Below are positions 55,634-64,000 of a stretch of 64,000 bases of DNA, one piece after another. Position numbers and translations under genes: made by a program. How positions within the stretch are numbered: position 1 is the stretch's first letter; each line of letters starts with the position of its first letter. The stretch comes from Affinundibacterium seohonense. GTDB lineage: Bacteria; Pseudomonadota; Gammaproteobacteria; Burkholderiales; Burkholderiaceae_D. The stretch spans positions 24,476-88,475 of the forward strand of contig NZ_JACOFW010000003.1 of the NCBI RefSeq assembly GCF_014284305.1. The letters run 5' to 3'. The notes below the pieces were generated by a model, which had not been told where the DNA came from, ran no database searches, and was given only the letters and a program-made list of their open reading frames with translations.

Positions 55634-56758
55634 ATGAATCAAGTCGTCATCAGCGGCACAGGTCTATACACGCCTACCGAATCAATTTCTAATCAAGAAT
55701 TAATCGCCAGTTTTAACGCTTACGTTGAGCAATTCAATCAAAGCAACGCCGCTGCGATTGCCGCTGGTGAGATCACCGCTTTAGAACCATCTAGCGAAGC
55801 GTTTATTGAAAAGGCTTCTGGTATCAAATCCCGTTATGTCATCAACAAAGCCGGCGTACTAGACATCAATCGCATGGTGCCGCATATCGCCGAGCGCAGT
55901 GATGACGAACCATCGATTATGTGTGAAATGGCGGTAGCGGCGGCAAAACAAGCATTGGAACGTGCGGGCAAAACCGCTGCCGATGTCGACGCAGTTATTT
56001 GCGCCGCCAGTAATATGCAACGCGCCTATCCGGCAATGGCAGTAGAAATCCAAAGCGCACTCGGCATTGATGGCTACGGCTACGATATCAATGTCGCCTG
56101 CTCTTCCGCCACCTTCGGCATTCAGGCTGCAATGAGTGCGATTCAAAGCGGACAAGCGCGTGCGGTATTAGTCGTCAATCCAGAAATTACCAGCGGCCAT
56201 TTAAACTGGCGTGATCGCGACAGTCACTTTATCTTTGGTGATGCCTGTACCGCGATTTTATTAGAGCGCGCTGACCTCGCGACATCGTCACATCAATTTG
56301 CGATTTTGGGCATGAAACTCAAAACCCAATTCTCCAATAACATTCGCAACAACTTTGGTTTTTTAAATCGTGCGGATGAAAGCGGAATTGGTAAAGTCGA
56401 TAAATTATTCCGTCAACAAGGACGCAAAGTTTTTAAAGAAGTTTGTCCAATGGCCGCAGAGACCATCACCAATACCGTGCAAAGCGCTGGCTTGGAAGTC
56501 GGTGGTGTACAACGCTTCTGGTTACATCAAGCCAATCTGAATATGAATCTCTTGATCGCCCGCTTAATCTTAGGACGCGATGCGACTCCAGAAGAATCAC
56601 CGACAATTTTGGATACTTATGCCAACACCTCTTCTGCTGGTTCCATCATTGCGTTTCACAAGCATCAAGATGACTTGGCGAAAGATGCGATTGGCGTCAT
56701 TTGTTCATTTGGCGCTGGCTACTCTATCGGCTGCGTGGTGGTCAAGAAGCTGAGTTAA
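55634..56758 (+). CDS. Beta-ketoacyl-ACP synthase III family enzyme
   Basis: 374-aa thiolase-fold condensing enzyme. Catalytic triad Cys156 ([10 protein letters not shown]), His298 (WLHQANLN) and Asn331 (YANTSSAG). It is longer than E. coli FabH (317) with an insertion in the first 60 residues, and no other fatty acid gene is adjacent, so it is probably an accessory FabH-like enzyme rather than the housekeeping one. Confidence 0.9.
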   Translation: MNQVVISGTGLYTPTESISNQELIASFNAYVEQFNQSNAAAIAAGEITALEPSSEAFIEKASGIKSRYVINKAGVLDINRMVPHIAERSDDEPSIMCEMAVAAAKQALERAGKTAADVDAVICAASNMQRAYPAMAVEIQSALGIDGYGYDINVACSSATFGIQAAMSAIQSGQARAVLVVNPEITSGHLNWRDRDSHFIFGDACTAILLERADLATSSHQFAILGMKLKTQFSNNIRNNFGFLNRADESGIGKVDKLFRQQGRKVFKEVCPMAAETITNTVQSAGLEVGGVQRFWLHQANLNMNLLIARLILGRDATPEESPTILDTYANTSSAGSIIAFHKHQDDLAKDAIGVICSFGAGYSIGCVVVKKLS

Positions 56759-56790
56759 TCTCGACAAAATTCGATTCAATTCAACAAATA

Positions 56791-56823
56791 AAAACGCCAG
56801 AATTCACACTCTGGCGTTTTTTA
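56791..56823. terminator. Bidirectional terminator KAS III / dsbA
   Basis: AAAACGCCAGA (56791-56801) with TCTGGCGTTTT (56810-56820), A-run left and T-run right, between converging genes. Confidence 0.92.
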
Positions 56824-56839
56824 TTTTGGCACCGACAGC

Positions 56840-57547
56840 TTATTTTGGTGTCGCCGCTTTTTGTTTCTGTGCGCTCGCTACCAACCAATCCAACACCGGC
56901 AACAAGGCTTGATTGGCTTGATCTTCGCTAGGACGACCATGTTCACTGCCCGCCATCGACGGTGATGTCTGGAAGCGTCCATCGACAATCAAAGTCGGCC
57001 ATGAAGTCACTTCATAGTCCGACATCACGCGCTGTGAACGTCCCTGCTTCGTTTTCACGGTGAACGAGTTATAAGCACTAAAAAACGCCGCCTTATCGAT
57101 ATTCGTTTTATTGATGAAATCACGTACCTGCTCGTCTGTCATCAAACGATTACGCTGCACATGGTAGGCCTCAAAAACTTGATTGTGTAATTCATCTGCC
57201 TTACCGATAGCGTCCAGCGCGAAGAATAATTTTTGCTGCGCTTCGACACCGGGATTTAAGACGTGAATACGTTTAAATTGAATTCTATCGCCCTGCTTCT
57301 TTACCCATTCGGCTAAGCTCGTTTCTAAGTGATGGCAAAAATGGCAGTAGTAGGCAAAAAATTCGATGACTTCAATCTTGTCACCAGCATTGACTGGCTG
57401 GGCTTGCGCTAATACGCGATATTCTTTACCAGCTTCTGGTTTCGCGATACTCGCATTCGCTGCGAAATTAACCAAACCCAAACCCGCCCCTGCGAGCAAT
57501 TGAGAAAATCGACGACGTGATAGTTGAGTAAGCTGCATGGTTCTCAT
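56840..57547 (-). CDS. dsbA: Thiol:disulfide interchange protein DsbA
   Basis: 235-aa periplasmic dithiol oxidase. Active site FFAYYCHFCHHLE at C68-C71, dipeptide His-Phe instead of the Pro-His of E. coli; cis-Pro in TSWPTLIVDG. The signal reads LSRRRFSQLLAGAGLGLVNFAANA, which fits the twin-arginine pattern SRRxF, so Tat export is possible. A second ATG three codons in (57538) could be the start. The gene stands alone. Confidence 0.93.
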   Translation of the reverse strand: MRTMQLTQLSRRRFSQLLAGAGLGLVNFAANASIAKPEAGKEYRVLAQAQPVNAGDKIEVIEFFAYYCHFCHHLETSLAEWVKKQGDRIQFKRIHVLNPGVEAQQKLFFALDAIGKADELHNQVFEAYHVQRNRLMTDEQVRDFINKTNIDKAAFFSAYNSFTVKTKQGRSQRVMSDYEVTSWPTLIVDGRFQTSPSMAGSEHGRPSEDQANQALLPVLDWLVASAQKQKAATPK

Positions 57548-57616
57548 CCATAAAGTGAATCAAAAAACACAGTATAAACGCAAACCCTAATTTCTCATGT
57601 GGCTTTGCAACGACTC

Positions 57617-59257
57617 TCAAACCCCACGTTGCAGACCTATCCAAGCGCCATAAGCAGGCAAAGTTATTCTTGCGCCGTCTTTATGACCGACTAAACCATG
57701 GCCGGACAAAGCAATCGCTTCTTGTATCGCCAACCAGTCAAGATGCTGCGGCGCTGTCGATAAATTAAATACCGCAAACACACTAGGTGCACCAGGTAAA
57801 TCGCGACTCAGAGCTAATAGTGGTTCGGGTAGATCATAGAAACGGATGTCCCCACGCATGAGTTGTGGAATGCTTTTACGCCATCGCATGACCCTACGAA
57901 CAAAGTGCAAAACCGAGTCAGGATCTTTTTCTTGCTCATTCACCGCCAAAGCAAAATGCCCTGTTGGCACTGGCAGCCATGGCTTGCATTCGGAAAAGCC
58001 TGCATATGCAGCGGTGCTATCCCACACCATCGGCGTACGACAGCCGTCACGACCTTTGGATTCAGGCCAGAAAGTTAAACCAACTGGATCTTGTAAGTCT
58101 TCATAAGCAAGTTCAGCTTCTGGCAAGCCCAACTCATCTCCTTGATACAAACAAGGCGTGCCCTTTAACAGCAATTGCAAAGTCAAAATCATTTTGGCAA
58201 AACTCGCATCCGCCTGCGCACCACCCCAGCGCGTCATGACACGTGCCACATCATGATTACCAACTGACCACGAAGCACCGCCCTCCTTCACGCGTGCTTC
58301 AAAGGCTTCCACCTGTGTACGGATATGTGTCGCAGAGAACTCAGCGGTCAGCAGATTAAAGCTATACGCCATGTGTAGCCGCTTGCCACCTTCGGTATAT
58401 TGCGCCATCACTTCGAGTGCATCATCCGCCCCAATTTCACCGATAGAAATCGCCTGATACTCATCAAGCAAGATCCTGACGCGCTCTAAAAATGCCAAAT
58501 TCTCTGGACGCGAATTATCATAAATATGCGCCTGCATGCCATACGGATTCGAAGCCGCCACATTCACGGTATTCTGTTTCTCAGCAACAGGGTTACTCCG
58601 CAATTGCTGATCATGAAAATGATAAATACAGGCATCCATGCGGAATCCATCAACACCGCGTTCCAGCCAGAAACGCATGTTCGCCAGATGGGCATCCTGT
58701 ACTTCAGGATGATGAAAATTCATATCTGGCTGACTGGTCAAGAAATTATGCAGATAGTATTGGCAACGACGCGTATCCCATTGCCACGCCGATCCGCCAA
58801 ATATCGATAACCAATTGTTTGGTGGTGTGCCATCAGGCTGAGGGTCTGCCCACACATACCAATCCGCTTTAGGATTATTCCTGTTGCTACGACTTTCGAC
58901 AAACCAAGGGTGACTCTCAGCGGTATGCGACAGCACCTGATCGATCATGATTTTCAAACCCAGATCATGCGCACGCGCTATCAATGCATCAAAATCAGCC
59001 AATGTGCCAAACAGCGGATCGACATCACAATAATCCGCAACATCGTAGCCAAAATCCTTCATCGGTGAAGTGAAGAAAGGAGAAATCCAAACGATATCGA
59101 CACCCAGACTGGCGATATAATCTAGATTCTCAGTGATGCCGGGCAGATCACCAATGCCATCACCATTGCTATCTTTGAAGCTACGCGGATAGACCTGATA
59201 AATCACGGCTTCGCGCCACCAGTCTGGCTTGGGTGAAATCAGATTTGTCATACTCAT
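57617..59257 (-). CDS. GH13 alpha-glucosidase (oligo-1,6-glucosidase group)
   Basis: About 546 aa. The barrel opens WWREAVIYQVYPRSFKDSNGDGIGDLPG, with IDQVLSHTAESHPWF, nucleophile Asp in GFRMDACIYHFHD, acid/base Glu in SIGEIGADD and the transition-state Asp in VGNHDVARVMTRW. Reaction: release of glucose from the non-reducing end of maltooligosaccharides. Last gene of the maltose operon, 203 bp after GH65. The frame begins at a TTG (59263); ATG at 59257 or 59251 is the likely start. Confidence 0.93.
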   Translation of the reverse strand: MSMTNLISPKPDWWREAVIYQVYPRSFKDSNGDGIGDLPGITENLDYIASLGVDIVWISPFFTSPMKDFGYDVADYCDVDPLFGTLADFDALIARAHDLGLKIMIDQVLSHTAESHPWFVESRSNRNNPKADWYVWADPQPDGTPPNNWLSIFGGSAWQWDTRRCQYYLHNFLTSQPDMNFHHPEVQDAHLANMRFWLERGVDGFRMDACIYHFHDQQLRSNPVAEKQNTVNVAASNPYGMQAHIYDNSRPENLAFLERVRILLDEYQAISIGEIGADDALEVMAQYTEGGKRLHMAYSFNLLTAEFSATHIRTQVEAFEARVKEGGASWSVGNHDVARVMTRWGGAQADASFAKMILTLQLLLKGTPCLYQGDELGLPEAELAYEDLQDPVGLTFWPESKGRDGCRTPMVWDSTAAYAGFSECKPWLPVPTGHFALAVNEQEKDPDSVLHFVRRVMRWRKSIPQLMRGDIRFYDLPEPLLALSRDLPGAPSVFAVFNLSTAPQHLDWLAIQEAIALSGHGLVGHKDGARITLPAYGAWIGLQRGV

Positions 59258-59410
59258 TATCAAGTCAAAAAAGATAAAAAAAGCCCCTCACTTACTCACG
59301 CAAGGAGGGAGCCGAAACTCATCATCGAATTATTTCCCCTCCGATGTGAGCAAGAAATTCTGTACAAAAAAACGAAGCTCTCAAAAATGAGATGAACTAC
59401 TTCGCTTAAG

Positions 59411-59436
59411 CCCCTCTCCCGCAAGCGGGAGAGGGG
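59411..59436. repeat. Dispersed palindrome CCCCTCTCCCGC-aa-GCGGGAGAGGGG
   Basis: Perfect 12-bp stem with a two-base loop in the GH65-GH13 gap; the same sequence family occurs at 33507-33528. Confidence 0.92.
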
Positions 59437-59466
59437 TTCTAGCTGATACCCATTTTAATTCAACAC

Positions 59467-61779
59467 TTACCGCGCCACCGTCAAAGTCTCACGTGCAGCC
59501 ACTTGTTTTTCTTCGCCAGCCAGCCGCAAAGTCAAACCAACATCGGACTCATTTTCTATCATGACAGCGTCGTTGGCAACTGTCACTTTCAACAAAGCAC
59601 CACGGAAGGTAATTCTGAAAGAATAGCCCTGCCATTGCTTAGGCAAACTTGGATTCAAACACAAAACGCCTTGCTGCACACGCACACCGCCAAAGCCTTC
59701 AACCACTGACATCCAGGTGCCAGCCATCGAGGTGATATGCAAGCCATCATCCGTATCGTGGTTGTAGTCATCCAGATCCAAACGCGCAGTACGCAGATAG
59801 AATTTGTATGCCAAATCGTCATAGCCCAAGGACGACGCCAAAATGGAATGGATGCACGGTGACAATGAAGATTCATGCACGGTCAGAGGTTCATAGAAGT
59901 CAAAATTCTTCTTAAGCGTCTCTTTATCGTAGTTCGCTTCAAAGGTATAAATCCCCTGCAAAACGTCGGCTTGCTTAATATAGCAAGAGCGCAAAATTCT
60001 ATCCCACGACCAATTTTTATGAATTGGATATTCACCTTTAGGAATCGCTGACATCGGCAACAATTCTTTATCCATAAAGCCGTCATGCTGAATAAACACA
60101 CCAGTTGGCGCATCGACTGGCAAGACGATTTTTTCTGCGACATCGGCCCAAATTGTTTCTTCGTCTTCGTGCCCGCCCAATTGGGTTTTAGCGACGATCT
60201 CGGCGTAACGTGCAGGATCGCTCGCTTTAACTTGCGCTAAGGATTCGCGGGTGTAATTCAAAGTCCATTGCGCCAGCAAATTGGTGTACCAATTATTATT
60301 GACGTTATTCTCGTATTCATTTGGCCCCGTCACACCCAACATGATGTAGCCATTGCGACGATCTGACCATTGCACGCGTTGACGCCAGAAACGTGAAATC
60401 GCGATCAAGACTTCCAGGCCGTACTCTGCTAAATAACCAACATCACCCGTATGATTGATGTAGTTGTATATCGCAAAACTCATCGCGCCATTGCGGTGAA
60501 TTTCTTCGAAAGTAATTTCCCATTCGTTATGGCACTCTTCGCCATTAATCGTGACCATAGGATACAAAGCCGCGCCATGCTTAAAGCCCAGCTTGGCGGC
60601 ATTCTCAATCGCGCGGCCGAGATGCTTGTAGCGATAGACGAGCAATTGACGTGCGACTTTTGGATCGGCAGTTTTCAGATAAAAAGGTAAGCAATACGCT
60701 TCGGTATCCCAATAAGTCACGCCACCATATTTCTCGCCAGTGAAACCTTTCGGGCCGATATTCAGGCGCTCATCTTCACCTGTATAGGTTTGATTCATTT
60801 GCAAAATATTGAAACGGATCGCTTGCTGTGCAGCGACATCGCCATCAATCGTGATATCGCATTCCGCCCACTTTTTCGCCCATGCCGCGCGCTGCTCACT
60901 CAGCATGTTGTCAAAGCCCTTCGTCTGCGCCGCGGCAGCACTTGCTTTCGCAGTCGCCTGTATCGTCGCCTTCTCAGCATAGAGTGAAGAAACCACCGCA
61001 ACGTACTTAATCAAGCTAACAGACTGTCCCTGCGCGATATCAACATGCACGACATTCGCGACAAATTTTTCTTTCGAGATTGGTTCCGCTTGTAACGTCT
61101 GAGATGCACCATCAATTTCCAATGACAAAGCAAACGCCGTCGCCACATGAAACGCAGTCTTCTTAGTTTCACCAGTAATCGCGGCAACACCCAATTCTGC
61201 GCTACGTGAAATCTCTACCCAAAACTGTTCGTCGTAATTGGAATCTTGATTCACCACATTCAAATCAAGCAAAGGTGTGAACGTGAGCTTACCGCTGAAA
61301 TTCAAAGCTTTGACCGAATAGCGAATCACCGCATTGTCGGTATCGACGATGCTGGTGAAACGTGTTGACTGCACCTCGATTTGCTTGCCGGAAGCTAAGG
61401 TCGCCACAAAGCTACGTTGCAAGATACCTTCTTGCATGTTCAACACACGCTTAAAATTCGCTACGCTCGCCGTTGCCAAATCGAGTTCTTCGCCATCGAC
61501 ATTGACGTTAATGCCGATCCAATTGGTCGCATTGAGCACCTTGGCGAAATATTCTGGATAACCATTTTTCCACCAACCGACACGCGTTTTATCTGGGTAG
61601 TAAACGCCTGCCACATAGCTGCCGCGCAAACTGCTGCCACTGTATTTTTCTTCAAAATTGGCACGCTGGCCCATCTTGCCATTGCCTATCGAAAAGATAC
61701 TTTCGGAGATACGATTCAAAGCAGGATCAAAGCCTTCTTCGATGATATTCCACGGGTCTTTTTTGATGTAATCTCTCAT
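59467..61779 (-). CDS. malP: GH65 maltose phosphorylase
   Basis: 770 aa. It splits maltose with phosphate into glucose and beta-glucose 1-phosphate. The GH65 catalytic glutamate is E488 in VTGPNEYENNVNNNWYTN, the same strip and almost the same position as in Lactobacillus brevis maltose phosphorylase (E487). GGVTYWDTEAYCLPFYL, GEECHNEWEITFEEIHRNGA and the phosphate-site stretch HESSLSPCIHSI are present. The product is used by the upstream pgmB. Trehalose or kojibiose specificity cannot be fully excluded. Confidence 0.92.
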   Translation of the reverse strand: MRDYIKKDPWNIIEEGFDPALNRISESIFSIGNGKMGQRANFEEKYSGSSLRGSYVAGVYYPDKTRVGWWKNGYPEYFAKVLNATNWIGINVNVDGEELDLATASVANFKRVLNMQEGILQRSFVATLASGKQIEVQSTRFTSIVDTDNAVIRYSVKALNFSGKLTFTPLLDLNVVNQDSNYDEQFWVEISRSAELGVAAITGETKKTAFHVATAFALSLEIDGASQTLQAEPISKEKFVANVVHVDIAQGQSVSLIKYVAVVSSLYAEKATIQATAKASAAAAQTKGFDNMLSEQRAAWAKKWAECDITIDGDVAAQQAIRFNILQMNQTYTGEDERLNIGPKGFTGEKYGGVTYWDTEAYCLPFYLKTADPKVARQLLVYRYKHLGRAIENAAKLGFKHGAALYPMVTINGEECHNEWEITFEEIHRNGAMSFAIYNYINHTGDVGYLAEYGLEVLIAISRFWRQRVQWSDRRNGYIMLGVTGPNEYENNVNNNWYTNLLAQWTLNYTRESLAQVKASDPARYAEIVAKTQLGGHEDEETIWADVAEKIVLPVDAPTGVFIQHDGFMDKELLPMSAIPKGEYPIHKNWSWDRILRSCYIKQADVLQGIYTFEANYDKETLKKNFDFYEPLTVHESSLSPCIHSILASSLGYDDLAYKFYLRTARLDLDDYNHDTDDGLHITSMAGTWMSVVEGFGGVRVQQGVLCLNPSLPKQWQGYSFRITFRGALLKVTVANDAVMIENESDVGLTLRLAGEEKQVAARETLTVAR

Positions 61780-61801
61780 TGCTATTTCATCCGTCTTGGT
61801 T

Positions 61802-61837
61802 TTATTTTGTTCGTTATTTTGTTCGTTATTTTGTTAG
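61802..61837. repeat. Three 12-bp tandem repeats between pgmB and GH65
   Basis: TTATTTTGTTCG at 61802 and 61814, TTATTTTGTTAG at 61826. It makes up half of the 71-bp gap between the two genes. Confidence 0.9.
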
Positions 61838-61850
61838 TTATCTTCTTCAA

Positions 61851-62513
61851 CTACGCGAATCTGGCAAGCACATCTGCGATGCTCAAACCTGCAAAATTCG
61901 GCAACACAAAATGCGCCTGATCTAGTACGGCCGCACTGCCGATACCCACCACTTTCATGCCCGCATTACGTGCCGCCTGCACACCTGCCACCGCATCTTC
62001 AAACACGATGCACGCGCTAGCAGGCACTGCTAATTCTTCCGCCGCTTTTAAGAACACTTCAGGATCGGGTTTGGCTTTACTGACTTTATTGCCATCGACA
62101 ATCGCATCAAACTGATCGAGCAACTGTATGCGCTCCAAGATCAAGACCGCATTTTTACTCGCTGATCCCAGCGCCACTTTGATGCCCTGCGCGCGCACTG
62201 AAGTCAAAAACTCGGCAGCACCTGGCAAAATTTCTTCTGGTCCGATTTGCTGTATGTATTCCAAGTACCAACCATTCTTACGCACCAAGGCCGCATCAAA
62301 TTCCGCGTCATCAAGCTGCTTGCCACCCAAGCGCAAAATCAATTTCAAAGACTCAACCCGACTGACACCTTTAAGCTGCTCATTGTCATGCTCAGTAAAA
62401 TCAAAACCCAAACTATTCGCCAAACGCTTCCAAGCCAGATAGTGATACTTCGCGGTATCCACAATCACACCATCTAGGTCAAAAATGCAGGCTGGTTTCA
62501 TAGACTTACTCAT
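61851..62513 (-). CDS. pgmB: Beta-phosphoglucomutase
   Basis: 220-aa HAD enzyme converting beta-glucose 1-phosphate to glucose 6-phosphate. The DxD pair is in IFDLDGVIVDTAKYHYLAWKRLA, the lid in NEQLKGVSRVESLKLIL, LGSASKNAVLILERI is motif II and KAKPDPEVFLKAA with FEDAVAGVQAARNAG carries the Mg2+ acidic residues. It aligns along its length with the Lactococcus enzyme. First gene of the pgmB-GH65-GH13 operon. Start at 62513 or at the ATG four codons in. Confidence 0.94.
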   Translation of the reverse strand: MSKSMKPACIFDLDGVIVDTAKYHYLAWKRLANSLGFDFTEHDNEQLKGVSRVESLKLILRLGGKQLDDAEFDAALVRKNGWYLEYIQQIGPEEILPGAAEFLTSVRAQGIKVALGSASKNAVLILERIQLLDQFDAIVDGNKVSKAKPDPEVFLKAAEELAVPASACIVFEDAVAGVQAARNAGMKVVGIGSAAVLDQAHFVLPNFAGLSIADVLARFA

Positions 62514-62573
62514 ATTCTGGAAAATTAAAAAGCGCTGATTGAATGATTTTTTGTGAATTTTTAATGGGTTAAT

Positions 62574-62589
62574 TCAAAGCGCTTTGGAT
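62574..62589. promoter_or_regulatory. LacI/GalR-type operator, pgmB-proximal
   Basis: TTCAAAGCGCTTTGGA with perfect core CAAAGCGCTTTG (62576-62587) and central CG, the hallmark of LacI-family operators. Confidence 0.8.
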
Positions 62590-62605
62590 TGATTTCCAGT
62601 TTAAT

Positions 62606-62621
62606 TCAAAGCGCTTTGAAA
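62606..62621. promoter_or_regulatory. LacI/GalR-type operator, pgmB-distal
   Basis: TTCAAAGCGCTTTGAA, a perfect 16-bp palindrome. It shares 16 bases (AATTCAAAGCGCTTTG) with the proximal operator; centres are 32 bp apart, three helical turns. Confidence 0.85.
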
Positions 62622-62821
62622 AGTAAAGCAAAAAACGCGAGGTTTTGTTGTTTTGTGGAATTGAAGGGATGGCGCTTGCTCTGACCTATAGACGAAATCA
62701 CTACGCAACTGCCGGAAAAATAGCAGTTACAAGATTCACCGAGCATTTGAAACATCATTGTGATTCTTACATTTGTATGTTAACTTCGTTTTCTTTCACA
62801 TTGAAACAAGTTAGATCTCGT

Positions 62822-63352
62822 ATGGCTCAATCACCTTACTTTGTAGAGACTCGCTGGGGCGGGAGTGAAGATTCCCCACCCGTCAAACGTCTGGCTGAAA
62901 TCGTTGATGAACTCAACGTCAATGATAGTGAACATCCCGATACATGGTTAGTACATGAGGAAAGCGGTTGGACATTGCGGCTGGATGAGGAAGGTTTCGC
63001 TTATTTGGACGATCCAGATCTTTCAACTATGGGACACATGAATAGCGTATCTCGCGCTAAAGGACTGGAATTGTGGATTAAATTTGTGGAAGCAGGCCCT
63101 AAAGGCGTTGAATCCTTTACTTGGGTTCAAGGACCTAGAATATTTTCAGAACTAGAAATCAGAAACCAACGCATCGAATCTGAAAGAATTATTCTCGAAA
63201 GTGATCGCGAGTTTTTTCAACAGTTAGGAACTGAAGACCAAACTCAGAGTGGCAAAAATGCCAGTTGTACACGTGGGCGTATCGAGTACAGCGTATTTTG
63301 TGCTGTTCATCACTTCGAGCAAATCCGAAAGCGCCCATGCCCATTTGTATAG
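62822..63352 (+). CDS. Hypothetical protein, acidic, unknown family
   Basis: 176 aa from the ATG at 62822 (MAQSPYFVETRWGGSEDSPPVKRLAEIVDELNVNDSEHPDTW), chosen because composition changes there; an ATG at 62645 would add 59 residues without coding character. Rich in Glu/Asp/Trp with LVHEESGWTLRLDEEGFAYL and GLELWIKFVEAGPKGVESFTWVQGP, no signal peptide or membrane helix. Small acidic Trp-containing proteins of this look are often immunity proteins, but nothing here proves it. Confidence 0.6.
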   Translation: MAQSPYFVETRWGGSEDSPPVKRLAEIVDELNVNDSEHPDTWLVHEESGWTLRLDEEGFAYLDDPDLSTMGHMNSVSRAKGLELWIKFVEAGPKGVESFTWVQGPRIFSELEIRNQRIESERIILESDREFFQQLGTEDQTQSGKNASCTRGRIEYSVFCAVHHFEQIRKRPCPFV

Positions 63353-63493
63353 TCTTGGCGCAGAAATCTAGCCTTTGATCGATTGAACAAATGACGGCGG
63401 TTCAAACTTGAACACTTTTACCAACGCACGCTCGCCCCTGTTAGCCTCTCATCTCAAACGCAAAACCTGAAGTTACACAACCCAAATCAGTCA

Positions 63494-64000
63494 ATGAAAA
63501 AAACAAAAATACTCATTTTCCTTCTCTGCGCAGCCCTGACAAGCTGCGCAAGCATCTCCCCAAAACAAGAACTGATAGACAACCCCACTCCCCTGTCACG
63601 AGAAATTTTCAATACGGTATCCGCCGAGCAATTTGAGAGCGCCAATTTTGTCTCTTCACGCGGTGCGCAATTACCCTATCGCTTGCTGCGGCCATCAAAA
63701 CTAATTCCAGGAAAAATTTATCCGCTAGTAGTCCAACTGCATGGATCAGGAGAAATTGGGACTGACAATGTAAGCCAGTTAGATCGACTGGCGAAAAGCT
63801 GGGCAATGCCGGATGTTCGCGATCGGTATCAGGCCTTTATTTTGATTCCGCAGTTTTCAATCAGAAGCGCGAACTATGGTCCAGCTTCACCGGGTCAACA
63901 TGCTGTGCCTTCGGCTATGTTGAATGACACAGTTGAGCTAATTAAGCAATTTAGCGCAGCAAATCCCGTGGATAAATCACGGATCTACGCCTCGGGATTT
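63494..64000 (+). CDS. Lipoprotein alpha/beta-hydrolase (esterase/peptidase-like), C-terminus cut by window edge
   Basis: 169 codons visible to the end of the window. Lipoprotein signal MKKTKILIFLLCAALTSCAS with lipobox LTSC; then RGAQLPYRLLRPSKLIPGKIYPLVVQLHGSGEIGTDN (oxyanion-region HGSG) and RDRYQAFILIPQF. The frame stops at SRIYASGF, just before the expected nucleophile elbow GxSxG. It resembles the exported predicted peptidase/esterase group of COG4099 type. Confidence 0.8.
   Translation, partial: MKKTKILIFLLCAALTSCASISPKQELIDNPTPLSREIFNTVSAEQFESANFVSSRGAQLPYRLLRPSKLIPGKIYPLVVQLHGSGEIGTDNVSQLDRLAKSWAMPDVRDRYQAFILIPQFSIRSANYGPASPGQHAVPSAMLNDTVELIKQFSAANPVDKSRIYASGF

Larger units (their letters stand above)
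62514..62821. other. Regulatory region upstream of the maltose operon
   Basis: Two LacI-type operators (62574-62589, 62606-62621) lie 60-110 bp upstream of pgmB; a half-site-like AAAAAGCGCT is at 62528-62537. The plus frame is open from 62645, but the part before 62822 lacks coding character. Confidence 0.6.

Overview
The window looks like chromosome of a betaproteobacterium of the order Burkholderiales, most likely Oxalobacteraceae (Undibacterium-like). This is inferred from gene content and order, not from a search. The clues are an ampD-pilR-pilS-PP0621-ccsA-ffh neighbourhood, a SWIB-domain protein with an H1-like Ala/Lys/Pro tail, CNP1-like and PP0621-family proteins, and moderate GC. No rRNA, tRNA, CRISPR array, prophage or IS transposase gene was seen.

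Layout. 1-501: edge-truncated histone-H1-like gene with a 51-bp tandem repeat. 983-5259: nrdAB (class Ia ribonucleotide reductase) with an NrdR-box pair upstream. 5907-10845: ampD, pilR, pilS, a PP0621 protein and ccsA, all overlapping by a few bases. 11162-17175: S46 peptidase, ffh, SWIB protein, rlmF. 17525-21640: lytic transglycosylase and proS on minus, rppH and a CNP1-like protein on plus. 21741-27265: TonB receptor followed by small accessory genes (SRPBCC, XRE, VOC, DUF5329, LMW phosphatase). 27243-28740: a repeat-rich accessory stretch with a RAYT transposase between inverted REP sequences, flanked by a 24-bp direct duplication, then a 565-bp non-coding multi-hairpin element bounded by 75-bp inverted repeats. 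28741-32384: three-gene pntAB transhydrogenase split by panD. 32950-37380: nudJ-mnmA and an M14 peptidase. 37656-46926: a sulfide/persulfide locus. 46974-56758: phosphofructokinase, a GGDEF-EAL protein, a CNNM/CorC transporter-like protein, a TPR protein, a YitT-like protein and a KAS III enzyme. 56840-62513: dsbA, then a maltose phosphorolysis operon (pgmB, GH65, GH13) with two LacI-type operators. 62822-64000: an unknown gene and an edge-truncated lipoprotein hydrolase.

The most coherent accessory system is at 37656-46926. One minus-strand unit encodes a membrane fusion protein, an RND pump, a DUF2892 membrane protein, thioredoxin 2 and a sulfide:quinone oxidoreductase with all three catalytic cysteines. 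A thiol-rich ArsR regulator is divergent from it, and its apparent operator covers the -35 box and spacer of the pump operon promoter. Next come a TauE/SafE exporter, a persulfide dioxygenase with its own promoter and a second DUF2892 protein. The reading is that SQR oxidises sulfide to persulfide, thioredoxin and the dioxygenase remove the persulfide, TauE/SafE exports sulfite or a related anion, and the RND pump exports an unknown substrate under the same control.

The most unusual non-coding features are the multi-hairpin element and the RAYT insertion footprint next to it. Both are read directly from the sequence; mobility is inferred.
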